NCBI GenBank assembly: GCA_014381985.1
Contig: JACNKP010000055.1
Span: forward strand, 1 to 64,000
DNA length: 64,000 nt
Source of the DNA: SAR92 clade bacterium
GTDB taxonomy: Bacteria > Pseudomonadota > Gammaproteobacteria > Pseudomonadales > Porticoccaceae
Reading direction: 5' to 3'
The stretch's first letter is position 1; each line of letters opens with the position of its first letter. Both the position numbers and the translations under genes were made by a program. Positions 1 through 11,127 of the stretch are shown here, piece after piece. Below the pieces are notes generated by a model that did no database searches, had not been told where the DNA came from, and saw only the letters and a program-made list of their open reading frames with translations.

Positions 1-55
1 ATTCCTTTTCGAAATGTTATCTTACATCCCAAATATCATACTGTCTGGACAATTA

Positions 56-1258
56 ATGAACGGTCTGTCAAACAAACGAATAATTGTAGGTATCACTGGT
101 GGCATCGCAGCCTATAAAAGCGCAGAGCTTGTAAGGCGCCTTCAAGATCATGGTGCAGAAATTCGTGTGGTGATGACTCCAGGTGCTGAAGAATTTATTC
201 GTCCTCTAACAATGCAGGCTCTCTCCGGTCATGCCGTACATACTGGGTTACTTGACGAAAAAGCTGAAGCTGGCATGGGTCATATCGAGCTAGCTCGTTG
301 GGCAGACTTACTATTAATTGCGCCGGCTACTGCCGATTTCATTGCTAGCATGGTTCACGGTAGAGCAGATAGTTTGTTGGGGGCTATTTGCTTGGCAACG
401 CAGGCTATCACTGCAGTAGCACCAGCAATGAATCAAGCCATGTGGCATCATCCCGCCACCCTGGATAATATAGCAATCTTGCAGCAACGGGGGGTAACCA
501 CTATTGGTCCTGACGAAGGGTCGCAGGCATGCGGCGATGTGGGGCAGGGTCGAATGGAGTCACCAGACAGCATTATAAAGCACGCGGCTGGCTTTTTTAG
601 CCATCGCCTATTAGAAGGCAAGCAGGTTGTTATTACCGCTGGACCCACTCGAGAGGCGATCGATCCAGTTCGCTTCATTAGCAATCATAGTTCGGGAAAG
701 ATGGGCTATGCTTTAGCCGCGGCTGCGGTAGATGCTGGTGCCAAGGTAATACTTGTATCTGGACCAGTCGCTATACCTGTGCCGGAGAGATGCCAGTTAA
801 TCTCGGTAATATCTGCTGATCAGATGCTAAAAGCTTCAATTTCTGCAAGCACGAGCGCCGATTTCTTTATTGCCACGGCTGCAGTGGCTGATTATCGAGC
901 AACTTCGATTGCAGAACAAAAAATAAAAAAGCAGGGTGATACGATGTCTATTACTCTGACCAAAAATCCCGATATTGTAAGCGCAGTGTCCAAGGCTTAC
1001 CCCGACTGCTACGTTGTTGGCTTTGCCGCAGAAAGCTCCGACGTCGAAAATTACGCGAAAAATAAACGACAGATGAAAAATCTAAACGCTATCATTGCTA
1101 ACGATATTTCTCGTACTGATATTGGTTTTAATAGCGACGAAAACGAAGTGACTTGGATCGACGCTACGTCATCAACATTGTTTGATAAAAGAAGTAAAAC
1201 TCAACTGGCAAGAGATCTTATAGCGCATATGGCTGCCAGCCATAGCGCGCAGGACTAA
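56..1258 (+). CDS. coaBC: Bifunctional phosphopantothenoylcysteine decarboxylase / phosphopantothenate-cysteine ligase
   Basis: This cytosolic fusion enzyme carries out two steps of coenzyme A synthesis: CTP-dependent joining of cysteine to 4'-phosphopantothenate, then FMN-dependent decarboxylation. The N-terminal CoaC half shows the flavoprotein start GITGGIAAYKSAELV, the catalytic-His segment HIELARWAD, PAMNQAMW and the substrate-binding ACGDVGQGRM loop. The CoaB half begins at ITAGPTREAIDPVR and includes SNHSSGKMG and KNPDIV. Length (400 aa) is normal. I chose the ATG at 56 because family members start a few residues before NKRI; an upstream in-frame ATG at 14 would add 14 residues of unrelated sequence. 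It leads a plus-strand run with algC and argB. The dut gene often found just after it in Pseudomonas is absent. Confidence 0.95.
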   Translation: MNGLSNKRIIVGITGGIAAYKSAELVRRLQDHGAEIRVVMTPGAEEFIRPLTMQALSGHAVHTGLLDEKAEAGMGHIELARWADLLLIAPATADFIASMVHGRADSLLGAICLATQAITAVAPAMNQAMWHHPATLDNIAILQQRGVTTIGPDEGSQACGDVGQGRMESPDSIIKHAAGFFSHRLLEGKQVVITAGPTREAIDPVRFISNHSSGKMGYALAAAAVDAGAKVILVSGPVAIPVPERCQLISVISADQMLKASISASTSADFFIATAAVADYRATSIAEQKIKKQGDTMSITLTKNPDIVSAVSKAYPDCYVVGFAAESSDVENYAKNKRQMKNLNAIIANDISRTDIGFNSDENEVTWIDATSSTLFDKRSKTQLARDLIAHMAASHSAQD

Positions 1259-1284
1259 TCGACTCAAAAATTAGATGACTTAAT

Positions 1285-3652
<2,368 letters not shown>

Positions 3653-3653
<1 letters not shown>

Positions 3654-4240
3654 TGGCAGGTAAAAAAGGCACTCGAGCCCAAGAAATTTTACAAGCGTTA
3701 GCGCGTATGCTTGAAACATCTAAGGGCCGCATCACCACCGCTGCTCTGGCTGCTGAACTAGGTATTTCAGAAGCTGCGCTGTATCGGCACTTCCCCAGCA
3801 AAACACGGATGTACGAGAGTTTAATCGACTTTATTGAAGAGACCATCTTTGGTCGAGTGAGGTCTATTGTCAGCGAAGAACCTGATGCAGTTAATCAGTG
3901 CTATCGCATTCTTAGCTTAGTCATCGCATTCTGTCAGAAGAACCCTGGCATCACGCGGATCCTTAATGGAGATGCATTGGCGATTGAAAGCGAAAAATTG
4001 CACAGCCGTGTCGCCCAGTTTTTCGATCGCCTTGAGTCACAGCTCAAACAGGCTCTGCGTGAAGCAGAAGTGCGCGATGGCTTGAAATTAAATGTACCCG
4101 TTTCTGTAGCAGCGAATCTAATGCTGGTGACTGTAGAAGGTAAAATTAGCCAGTATGTTAGAAGTGATTTTGCCACCTCGCCCAACCAACATTGGGCAGA
4201 ACAATGGCAGTTACTAACTGCAGGTATCTTTGAATCTTAG
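3653..4240 (+). CDS. slmA: Nucleoid occlusion factor SlmA (TetR family)
   Basis: A DNA-binding FtsZ antagonist that stops the division ring forming over the nucleoid. The first 60 residues hold the TetR helix-turn-helix (ITTAALAAELGISEAALYRHF), followed by an all-helical domain; 195 aa is the family length. The GKKGTRAQEILQALARMLE opening and the location beside argB and pyrE match SlmA rather than a metabolic TetR repressor. The start codon overlaps the argB stop. It converges on pyrE with 31 bases between stop codons, and a strong hairpin spans that junction. Confidence 0.93.
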
Positions 4241-4256
4241 TCGTCACGTTTGATGA

Positions 4257-4287
4257 CTACGGCGTAACGGTTTAGATTACGCCGTAG
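4257..4287. other. Hairpin at the convergent slmA/pyrE junction, overlapping the pyrE 3' end
   Basis: CTACGGCGTAA at 4257-4267 and TTACGCCGTAG at 4277-4287 are perfectly complementary over 11 bases with a 9-base loop. One arm lies inside the last codons of pyrE (minus strand), so the stem is built partly from coding sequence. Neither strand has a run of T after it, so it is not a typical intrinsic terminator. It may stabilise the two mRNA ends or block read-through between the convergent genes. Confidence 0.55.
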
Positions 4288-4925
4288 GTTGAACGATAGG
4301 TTTTAATGGCCATTATAAGTTCCGCCATATCTTCTTTATCATCCAAATAAGCCAAAATATCATTTATGTCAATAATGCTAATCACTGGAATTGAGAACTG
4401 TTGCTCTACTTCTTGAATAGCTGACTGCTCCGTCTTTCCCTGCTCTTTACGATCTAACCCAATCACTACGCCAGCTGCATCAGCGCCAGCACTTTCAACC
4501 AAAGTCATTACCTCTCGAATAGCAGTGCCGGCTGTAATTACGTCATCAATAATGAGGACCTTCCCTTCTAGAGGCGCCCCGACCAATGTGCCACCTTCGC
4601 CATGAGACTTAGCCTCTTTACGATTAAAACAGTAGGGGACATCGATACCATAATGGTCTGCCAATGCCATAGAAGTAGCTGCCGCAAGAGTAATACCTTT
4701 GTAGGCAGGACCAAACAAAACATCAAACTGTACCCCAGACTCAACAATAGCCGCCGCATAACAGTGTCCCAAAGCTGAAAGTGCCTTCCCTGAGCAGAAT
4801 TCACCCGCATTAAAAAAATGGGGTGAAACACGTCCAGATTTCAACGTGAATTCGCCAAACTTGAGCGCGCCACTGTCGAGAGCGTTATCGATAAATTGGG
4901 TTTTATAATTTTTGTTCACAGTCAT
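4272..4925 (-). CDS. pyrE: Orotate phosphoribosyltransferase
   Basis: Adds ribose-5-phosphate from PRPP to orotate, giving orotidine monophosphate in pyrimidine synthesis. The PRPP-binding motif [17 protein letters not shown] is intact near residue 125, and the N-terminal [17 protein letters not shown] is typical of bacterial PyrE. At 217 aa it is full length. It follows rph by 13 bases on the minus strand, the classic rph-pyrE arrangement; in E. coli pyrE expression depends on translation of rph and an attenuator, but no obvious attenuator fits in the 13 bases here. Confidence 0.96.
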   Translation of the reverse strand: MTVNKNYKTQFIDNALDSGALKFGEFTLKSGRVSPHFFNAGEFCSGKALSALGHCYAAAIVESGVQFDVLFGPAYKGITLAAATSMALADHYGIDVPYCFNRKEAKSHGEGGTLVGAPLEGKVLIIDDVITAGTAIREVMTLVESAGADAAGVVIGLDRKEQGKTEQSAIQEVEQQFSIPVISIIDINDILAYLDDKEDMAELIMAIKTYRSTYGVI

Positions 4926-4938
4926 AAGTCTAATCCGT

Positions 4939-5658
4939 TTACTGGGCCAGCGCCATCTGCTGCACTCGCACCAAATCTGCTATCCCTTTTTTTGCCAAAT
5001 CTAACATGGTCGTCAACTCTTCACCACTGAAGGGTGCCGCTTCAGCTGTGCCCTGTACCTCAATAAAGCCGCCCTCACTGTTCATAACCACATTCATGTC
5101 AGTTTCAGCATTGGAATCCTCAGCATAGTCCAGATCCAGTACTGCTTCACCTTTATAAACCCCTACTGACACGGACGCTATCATAGAAACTAAAGGGTCA
5201 CCCATGATTCGCTTGGTTCGCTGTAAATGTCGAATAGCGTCAACCAGAGCCACACAGGCCCCTGTAATTGATGCTGTTCGAGTGCCACCATCAGCTTGGA
5301 TAACATCACAATCGATATTAATCGTGTTCTCACCCAATTCTTTTAAGTCAACCGCCGCTCGAAGAGAGCGACCAATTAACCGTTGAATCTCTTGGGTGCG
5401 CCCACTTTGCTTGCCTCGGGCCGCTTCACGACCCATGCGGCTGTTAGTTGAGCGAGGCAACATACCATATTCAGCGGTTACCCAGCCTTCGCCTTTTCCT
5501 CTTAAGAATCTAGGAACCCCTGGTTCTACACTGGCGGTACAGATCACCTTGGTGTTTCCAAACTCAACCAATACCGATCCTTCGGCGTGGCAGGTAAAAT
5601 CGCGAGTAATCTTTACTTGGCGCAGCTGTTCAGGTCTTCGGCCACTGGGTCTGGTCAT
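4939..5658 (-). CDS. rph: Ribonuclease PH
   Basis: A phosphate-dependent 3'-to-5' exoribonuclease that trims tRNA precursors and ribosomal RNA. The protein starts [13 protein letters not shown] as in most family members and carries [20 protein letters not shown], the [20 protein letters not shown] helix and the phosphate-site segment [11 protein letters not shown]. It is full length at 239 aa, unlike the frameshifted copy in E. coli K-12. It is upstream of pyrE in the same operon and divergent from yicC, with about 117 bases between the starts. Confidence 0.96.
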   Translation of the reverse strand: MTRPSGRRPEQLRQVKITRDFTCHAEGSVLVEFGNTKVICTASVEPGVPRFLRGKGEGWVTAEYGMLPRSTNSRMGREAARGKQSGRTQEIQRLIGRSLRAAVDLKELGENTINIDCDVIQADGGTRTASITGACVALVDAIRHLQRTKRIMGDPLVSMIASVSVGVYKGEAVLDLDYAEDSNAETDMNVVMNSEGGFIEVQGTAEAAPFSGEELTTMLDLAKKGIADLVRVQQMALAQ

Positions 5659-5775
5659 AATATGGTTCCTAGAAAGTGTTGGTGAATAAAATCTGGCGGA
5701 ATTGTAGCAAATCTAACACCCGCGTGGCCGCCTTTGTTACCATGCAACCAATAATTTAAATCATTTGGAGATAAT

Positions 5776-6639
5776 ATGCCTCGAAGCATGACGGCATTTG
5801 CCAGAAACACCGCAGATTTTTCCTGGGGCTCAGTCACCTGTGAGCTGCGCTCTGTCAATCATCGGTTTTTAGAGACCGGCTTTAGACTGCCAGAGACATT
5901 ACGCCACGTTGAAATGGCGTTGCGCGAAATAGCTCGTAAAAAGCTTTCCCGAGGCAAGGTGGACTGTTCTATACAGTTAGCATTTAACAGCACTGACGCC
6001 ACAGTTAACGCCGATCTTACATTGGCCAAACAATACATTGAAATTGCTCAGCAGCTCGCCACCCAAATAGACAACCCTGCAGAGATCTCTCCTCTGGATA
6101 TCATGCGCTGGCCGGGTGTCTTGAAAGATCAAGATGTTGAATCTGAGCATCTCCAAGCTGCGGCAATTGAGACCTTCAAGGCAACTGTTGCCCAGCTACT
6201 CGAAGGCAGGCAACGCGAGGGAGACAAGCTTGCAGATATGATTGAACAGCGACTTGTAGGCATTCAGGAACAAACCGCAATAGTCAGAAAAAATCTGCCG
6301 GATATTCTTGCTCATCAGCGCACGCGACTTGAAGACAAAATGGTGGATATGCAAATTCAACTCGACGAAGGTCGCTTAGAGCAAGAGATGGTCATTATTG
6401 CCAATCGTTCTGACGTAGATGAAGAATTAGACAGGTTAGAAGTGCATATTGCAGAAATTCGCCGCGTCCTGCAGAGCTCAGAGTCTATTGGCCGCAGGCT
6501 AGATTTTTTAATGCAAGAATTGAATCGCGAAGCCAACACTCTTGGCTCCAAGTCCATCGCAGGTGTAACGACTCAAGCGTCAGTGGAACTAAAAGTTCTC
6601 ATCGAACAAATGCGCGAGCAGATTCAAAACCTTGAGTAA
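5776..6639 (+). CDS. yicC: YicC family endoribonuclease
   Basis: Members of this widespread family (YicC/YloC) are reported to cleave RNA and to affect small-RNA stability. The N-terminal domain opens with MPRSMTAFARNT and contains VTCELRSVNHRFLET; the C-terminal DUF1732 region contains RLEQEMVIIANRSDVDEELDRL and ends with GRRLDFLMQELNREANTLGSKS, the conserved signature. Length 287 aa is normal. A good ribosome site (GGAG) lies 6 bases before the ATG. It is divergent from rph. In Pseudomonas the next gene is gmk; here gmk is 3.7 kb further on. Confidence 0.92.
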   Translation: MPRSMTAFARNTADFSWGSVTCELRSVNHRFLETGFRLPETLRHVEMALREIARKKLSRGKVDCSIQLAFNSTDATVNADLTLAKQYIEIAQQLATQIDNPAEISPLDIMRWPGVLKDQDVESEHLQAAAIETFKATVAQLLEGRQREGDKLADMIEQRLVGIQEQTAIVRKNLPDILAHQRTRLEDKMVDMQIQLDEGRLEQEMVIIANRSDVDEELDRLEVHIAEIRRVLQSSESIGRRLDFLMQELNREANTLGSKSIAGVTTQASVELKVLIEQMREQIQNLE

Positions 6640-6672
6640 AACTGATTACCTTCGTGTTCGTGACATTATTCA

Positions 6673-6891
6673 CTATGGAGAAGACAGTTTTTCTATATAT
6701 CCATGCTCTACCATGCAGTCTGAATAACTAACGTTAGGCAGTATCACGCCTTCTCGCCATTCTTGATTAGCCACATTTCGACATAGGGTATCAACTTGCT
6801 GTTGAGCTTCTCCAGGCTTCAGTTCTTTGTGCGCACAGCCAGACATCAACAAAAGGAGAGCCCCCGTAGACAAGGTCGCGATATTTTTCAT
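6673..6891 (-). CDS. Small predicted lipoprotein
   Basis: A 72-residue protein starting MKNIATLSTGALLLLMSGC. The hydrophobic segment followed by a lipobox-like MSGC indicates signal peptidase II cleavage and lipid anchoring at that cysteine. The mature part is short, with two further cysteines (LCRNVANQEW and SDCMVEHGYI) that could form a disulfide. I do not recognise the family. The open frame extends upstream to 6930, but the ATG at 6891 gives a proper signal peptide. It lies in the accessory block between yicC and gmk and converges on yicC. Confidence 0.6.
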   Translation of the reverse strand: MKNIATLSTGALLLLMSGCAHKELKPGEAQQQVDTLCRNVANQEWREGVILPNVSYSDCMVEHGYIEKLSSP

Positions 6892-6969
6892 AACATATCC
6901 CTCTTCTTTAGCTAAGCCCTCGGCGGCCACTAGCAGCTTAAACCTTCCGATAGATCATGGCATCAACTG

Positions 6970-7425
6970 TTACATTAAATTAGAAAAGTCCTTAACTACA
7001 TATTGACCTTCGGCTTCGGCTACCACTTTGCCGGCAGTGTCTTTGATCACGATGTGAAGCGTGTAGGAAAAGCGACCCGTAGCTTCCAATGCCGTTTTCA
7101 TGGCCAAGGCATCAGCGGGACTAAATTCCGTCTCAGCAGTAATATCAGTCATTGCCGGACGTAAGAACGTAATATTGAGCCCAGCAATCACTGGCTGGTA
7201 CTTGGGGTCATCAAGATTGTGTGCAGCAATTAAACCGCCCAAGTATTCAGCGGTCATCCACATTGGGCCGGCATGAAATATGTTCACATGGTTTTTTGTG
7301 TTGTCATTTAGAGGCGTGCGAGACCGGTATATTCCACCTTCGATACTTTCAACCTGCAAATCTAAGAAGGTATATATAGGACAAGCGTCACGAGCTGCCT
7401 GCTGGTAGTGTTGTTTTAAATCCAT
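6970..7425 (-). CDS. Hotdog-fold thioesterase-like protein (DUF4442/YiiD-C type)
   Basis: A 151-aa single-domain protein that fits the PaaI/DUF4442 hotdog group, which often acts on acyl-CoA esters. Visible family features are the HVNIFHAGPMWMTAEYLGG helix containing the usual HxG region, the central GLNITFLRPAMTDITAETEF strands, and KVVAEAEGQYVVKDF at the C-terminus. No signal peptide is seen, so it is cytosolic. The substrate is unknown. It lies downstream of the P450 gene on the same strand, but with a 146-base gap containing a small inverted repeat, so shared transcription is uncertain. Confidence 0.7.
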   Translation of the reverse strand: MDLKQHYQQAARDACPIYTFLDLQVESIEGGIYRSRTPLNDNTKNHVNIFHAGPMWMTAEYLGGLIAAHNLDDPKYQPVIAGLNITFLRPAMTDITAETEFSPADALAMKTALEATGRFSYTLHIVIKDTAGKVVAEAEGQYVVKDFSNLM

Positions 7426-7507
7426 AACCTATTCTCGCTGCTTTTATAGTGGATGAATGCTAAAAGTAGCTATTAAGCTTAACATCCGTTATGCAACCAA
7501 TATAAAC

Positions 7508-7526
7508 TGCCCTATTTTTGAGGGCA
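7508..7526. repeat. Short inverted repeat between the P450 and thioesterase genes
   Basis: TGCCCT at 7508-7513 pairs with AGGGCA at 7521-7526 around a 7-base loop. The gap from 7426 to 7571 otherwise holds nothing I can identify. The stem is short and lacks a following T run, so it could be an operator or a weak 3' hairpin. Confidence 0.25.
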
Positions 7527-7571
7527 AGAATAAATCGCTACAGCGTTCACTGAAAGTCCAGCAGCTCAAAT

Positions 7572-8936
7572 CTATGCTTTTTGTGGCCGTCGGCTAAGGG
7601 TGATAGGCAATCCATCAGTAGGCTTCGAGATTGGTGACTGCTGCACAGGCATTTCATACCCCTTGGGCACAGTCCATCGGTAATTTTTTAACATTTCAAA
7701 CATCACGAGCTTAATTTGCATCTCGGCAAAATGAAGCCCGATACACATATGCGCACCACCACTGAAGGGAATCCAACTGTATGCGTTACGCTTATGCTCC
7801 TTGCGCTCGTCACTAAAGCGTAATGGATCGAAATGTTTGGGACTATCCCAGTAGTCCTTTGAATGGTGAGTGTGTATAGGATAAGTCACCACTAAGGCTT
7901 TAGCGGGTACCATATGTCCGTCAAACTCAAAGGGTTTGTTGCTGAATTTGGGTAATGTTGAAAGCGGAGGGTATAGCCTGAGCGCTTCTTTCATCACCCA
8001 GCCAGTCTCAACCATTTTACTCAGATCATTAGATGACAAGGTCTCAACGCCCAAACTCTCGACCTCGGACCATAACCGTTCTTGCCATTCGGGGTTCTTG
8101 GCCAAAGCATAGGTCATACTCGTCAGAGCGCTCGTGGTTGTATCATGGGCCGCCATCATCAGAAAGTTAATGTGATCTACGATTTCTTGATCAGTGTAGC
8201 CTTTGCCGTCTTCATCTGTCGCACGAGACAATAACGAAAACAAATCTTGGTTATCTCCTGCTCGCTTCTCTGGAATCATCGGCAAAAAGAAATCGCACAT
8301 TGACTGTCGGGCTCGTATGCCCCGCCACAGCAATGTTCCGGGCAACGCTATGGGCATACGCCACATAGCAGCTGCAACGGTCGATTCAAAATATTGGTTA
8401 ATTTTTGTCGCTTCTGCGCCGAGGTTCATTCCCAAAAATACCGTAGCAGCCAAGTCCAAGGTCATTTGCTTGATAATAGGATAAGCCTGCACTTTTTCAG
8501 ACTTCGCCTCAGGTAACCAACTCGCAACGCTTTGCGCTATCTGGGGCGCCATTTGCTTGAAGTAGCCTTGCATCGCCTGATTTTTAAACCCTGCCTGCAT
8601 AAGCCTGCGATGATAACGATGGTCATCACCATCGCGAAGCATTAATCCATTGGGGAAAACCCGGCCAATAATTTGATCCCACGCTTTTTTGTTGGATAGT
8701 ACTTGTCCCGGATTTAATAAACTTAATCGATTTGCGTCAGCACCAAACAGATGGACCACATTCATTTTACCCACTCTGTGCAGGACAACATTTCCATATT
8801 TCTGCTGTAAGTGCTGGGTGTGCTTAAGAGGGTCAGCATAACTCAACTTTACCAGCCGCCAAGACTCTAGAAATCCGACTTTTATGGGTAATAATACTTT
8901 TGGGGTAGCCTGAGTTTCCAATCTAAATAACCTCAC
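7572..8936 (-). CDS. Cytochrome P450
   Basis: A heme-thiolate monooxygenase of 454 aa. Family signatures are all present: the I-helix oxygen-activation motif AAHDTTTSA, the K-helix ExxR in KEALRLYPP, a PERF-like FDPLRF, and the heme loop PFSGGAHMCIGLHFA with the axial cysteine. There is no membrane anchor, so it should be a soluble class I enzyme needing separate ferredoxin and reductase, none of which is encoded nearby. The only start giving the full N-terminus is GTG at 8936; the first internal ATG is about 57 codons in. An XRE regulator ends 29 bases upstream on the same strand. The substrate cannot be inferred; lipids or terpenoids are common for relatives. Confidence 0.92.
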   Translation of the reverse strand: MRLFRLETQATPKVLLPIKVGFLESWRLVKLSYADPLKHTQHLQQKYGNVVLHRVGKMNVVHLFGADANRLSLLNPGQVLSNKKAWDQIIGRVFPNGLMLRDGDDHRYHRRLMQAGFKNQAMQGYFKQMAPQIAQSVASWLPEAKSEKVQAYPIIKQMTLDLAATVFLGMNLGAEATKINQYFESTVAAAMWRMPIALPGTLLWRGIRARQSMCDFFLPMIPEKRAGDNQDLFSLLSRATDEDGKGYTDQEIVDHINFLMMAAHDTTTSALTSMTYALAKNPEWQERLWSEVESLGVETLSSNDLSKMVETGWVMKEALRLYPPLSTLPKFSNKPFEFDGHMVPAKALVVTYPIHTHHSKDYWDSPKHFDPLRFSDERKEHKRNAYSWIPFSGGAHMCIGLHFAEMQIKLVMFEMLKNYRWTVPKGYEMPVQQSPISKPTDGLPITLSRRPQKA

Positions 8937-8965
8937 TTATCTTTCTATTTCATCGAAGACTTCGA

Positions 8966-9175
8966 TTACTCAGGATAAATCGAATCTACTGGAACACCTA
9001 AATATTTCGCCAATCTCTGCATATTAGATCGCCTTGGAGTTTCTACAGTGCCTTTAGCTACCCTATTTACAAAAGACTGGGATACCCCGGCCTCTCTAGC
9101 TAACATTGATTGGCTAAAATTTCGGGTCGTCATTATTCTCCCTAGCGGGGTGTTATGAGCAGGTGTCTTCATCAT
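8966..9175 (-). CDS. Small XRE-family DNA-binding protein
   Basis: A 69-aa helix-turn-helix protein with SQSMLAREAGVSQSFVNRVAKG as the recognition region and a short C-terminal helix ending VPVDSIYPE. It has no sensor or dimerisation domain, like small lambda-Cro type regulators. I prefer the ATG at 9175 because AGGA lies about 11 bases upstream; an ATG at 9187 has its AAGG directly against it. It precedes the P450 gene by 29 bases on the same strand, so it probably regulates itself and the P450. The region just upstream (around 9190-9215) contains GTGTAATTAACAC, a possible operator. Confidence 0.7.
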   Translation of the reverse strand: MMKTPAHNTPLGRIMTTRNFSQSMLAREAGVSQSFVNRVAKGTVETPRRSNMQRLAKYLGVPVDSIYPE

Positions 9176-9419
9176 TCTAATATCCATCCTTTTATAGTGT
9201 AATTAACACAATAAGCAGCGCCAATTCATAGCGCTTATCACTACAATTGGTAAAAAACTGCTTATTTAACATAATAAAAGTGTAGAATTTCTTGCGAAGA
9301 AAAGATGCAATGATGCCTTCTATATACACTTATATTACAAGTTATGGTAACCCAAACTAAATAAGTAGATAGTGAAGTACTGCACATTTGGGTAGCCTCA
9401 CAAAATAATCAGAGTGAGC

Positions 9420-10232
9420 ATGTTGAGATCGACGTATTTGGGTGTTTACCCTATTCTTTTGACCATAGCCCTATGCAGCTCTACGGCCGCTGGATTCGGC
9501 GTGGATGCTCATAAAATCATTACTCAAATCACCGAAAACCACCTAACAGAAACTACTAAACAAGCGATTACTCAGCTTACCGGAGGTGCCAATTTAATCA
9601 ATATAGTACTGTGGCCAGATCGAATTCGCTACACACCTGGCTACCAAAAATCAGCACAATGGCATTATATCAATATCGCAGATGATCAGCGCCTTGATGA
9701 CCTCAAGCACGGCGCAGACGGGGATATTCTGACGGCAATGGAGCACTTTCACGGGCAATTAATAGGCAATGAGATAACCAAAAAGGAAAAGATTGAGTCG
9801 CTCCGCTTCTTTATGCATTTTGTTCAAGACATTCACCAGCCACTTCATGTTGGCCTGCAAGCCGATAGAGGCGGTAATAGCGTTGCTATTAAGTGGTTCA
9901 ACACGGTAAAAACAAAAAACCTACATTGGGTATGGGACACAGGGATGATCAAAACAAAGAATTTGTCGACTGATCAATATGTGCGGTTATTGGATCAAAT
10001 ATCTCCGAGAAAAATACAGGAATGGCAAAGTAGCAATTTTTTGGACTGGGCTGCAGAATCTAAGTCACTTCGACAACAGGTGTATGATTTTAGCCCTGAA
10101 AAACAAACGCCGACAACGGTGATAGGGCAGTCTTACGTTGATAGAAATATTGCTCTTCTCGAGGAGCGTCTAGTCATGGCTGGGATTCGGTTGGCAGGAA
10201 GATTAAACAAAATTTTTGATCCGAACCATTAA
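9420..10232 (+). CDS. Secreted S1/P1-type nuclease
   Basis: A zinc-dependent single-strand nuclease of the S1/P1 family, probably exported and used to degrade extracellular nucleic acids for phosphate or nucleosides. A signal peptide covers about the first 25 residues. The trinuclear zinc ligands are recognisable in order: VDAHKI, VLWPDRIRY, WHYINI, MHFVQDIHQPLHVG and LHWVWDTG. Family members usually begin the mature chain with Trp-Gly; here the matching position is Phe-Gly after AAG. The ATG at 9420 is favoured over GTG at 9414 because a purine-rich GAGTGAG lies just before it. It sits alone between divergent accessory genes and gmk. Confidence 0.88.
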   Translation: MLRSTYLGVYPILLTIALCSSTAAGFGVDAHKIITQITENHLTETTKQAITQLTGGANLINIVLWPDRIRYTPGYQKSAQWHYINIADDQRLDDLKHGADGDILTAMEHFHGQLIGNEITKKEKIESLRFFMHFVQDIHQPLHVGLQADRGGNSVAIKWFNTVKTKNLHWVWDTGMIKTKNLSTDQYVRLLDQISPRKIQEWQSSNFLDWAAESKSLRQQVYDFSPEKQTPTTVIGQSYVDRNIALLEERLVMAGIRLAGRLNKIFDPNH

Positions 10233-10339
10233 GGGAGCAATTTTTAGTACACTCTCGTCCTGAGGTGGATTAATCTCCGACAAGGCAATATAGTTCTAAA
10301 ATAATTTAGTGGTTTTAACAATACCGGATTAACGTCATT

Positions 10340-10948
10340 ATGAAACAAGGCACACTGTTTATCATTTCCGCTCCCTCAGGTGCTGGTAAAACCAGCCTAG
10401 TTGGGGAAATTCTGAGTCGCAGTGATAACATTCAGGCTTCAGTTTCCCATACCACCAGAGAACGACGCTCGGGGGAAGAAGATGGCGTGAACTACCACTT
10501 TGTTAATCAACCTGAATTCCTAAAAATGGTAGATGAGGATTCATTTCTTGAGCATGCCGAAGTCTTCGGCAACCATTATGGCACCTCCGAGAGCTGGGTA
10601 AGAATGACGCTCGAACTGGGCATTGATGTCATTCTAGAAATTGACTGGCAGGGCGCAGAACAGGCGCGAAAGCACTTCCCGAGCAGCCAAAGTATTTTTA
10701 TACTGCCCCCTTCTAAGCAAGCATTGCAAGAGCGGCTAACCCTTAGAGGTCAGGATAATAAGGAGGTAATAGATCGTCGCATTGCCGCAGCAACACAAGA
10801 AATGAGTCATTATATCGACGCAGACTATCTAATAATTAACGACGATTTCGAAACGGCACGAACGCAACTTGAGTCCATTATAACCTCGCAACGATGTCGA
10901 CTCCCAGCAACCGATCACCAAGATCTGTTAACTGACCTATTAGCCTAA
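10340..10948 (+). CDS. gmk: Guanylate kinase
   Basis: Phosphorylates GMP to GDP with ATP. The P-loop SAPSGAGKTSL is at residues 8-18, followed by the GMP-binding segment SHTTRERRSGEEDGVNYHF and the lid region with LRGQDNKEVIDRRI. Full length (202 aa). It begins the conserved gmk-rpoZ-spoT-ridA set, although a 179-base gap separates it from rpoZ, enough for a separate promoter. Linking GDP supply with the (p)ppGpp enzyme SpoT is typical of gammaproteobacteria. Confidence 0.96.
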   Translation: MKQGTLFIISAPSGAGKTSLVGEILSRSDNIQASVSHTTRERRSGEEDGVNYHFVNQPEFLKMVDEDSFLEHAEVFGNHYGTSESWVRMTLELGIDVILEIDWQGAEQARKHFPSSQSIFILPPSKQALQERLTLRGQDNKEVIDRRIAAATQEMSHYIDADYLIINDDFETARTQLESIITSQRCRLPATDHQDLLTDLLA

Positions 10949-11127
10949 GAACTTCGTTACTCCCTTTTTATTGCAATCAGCCGTTCAACCTGATTCTCCT
11001 AATGAAAAACTTAACGATTGATTTATTGTCGTATCGTCTCGGTTTAGGTAAACTGGGGGGTCTGGGTAACAAAATGTTGCAAACACTATTTGAATTACTT
11101 TATTAATTACCAAGGTCGGCACATAAG

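Noticed and set aside
11002-11106. 34-aa plus-strand frame before rpoZ
   Set aside because: No ribosome site (bases before the ATG are pyrimidine-rich) and no recognisable features; it probably lies in the rpoZ promoter/leader.
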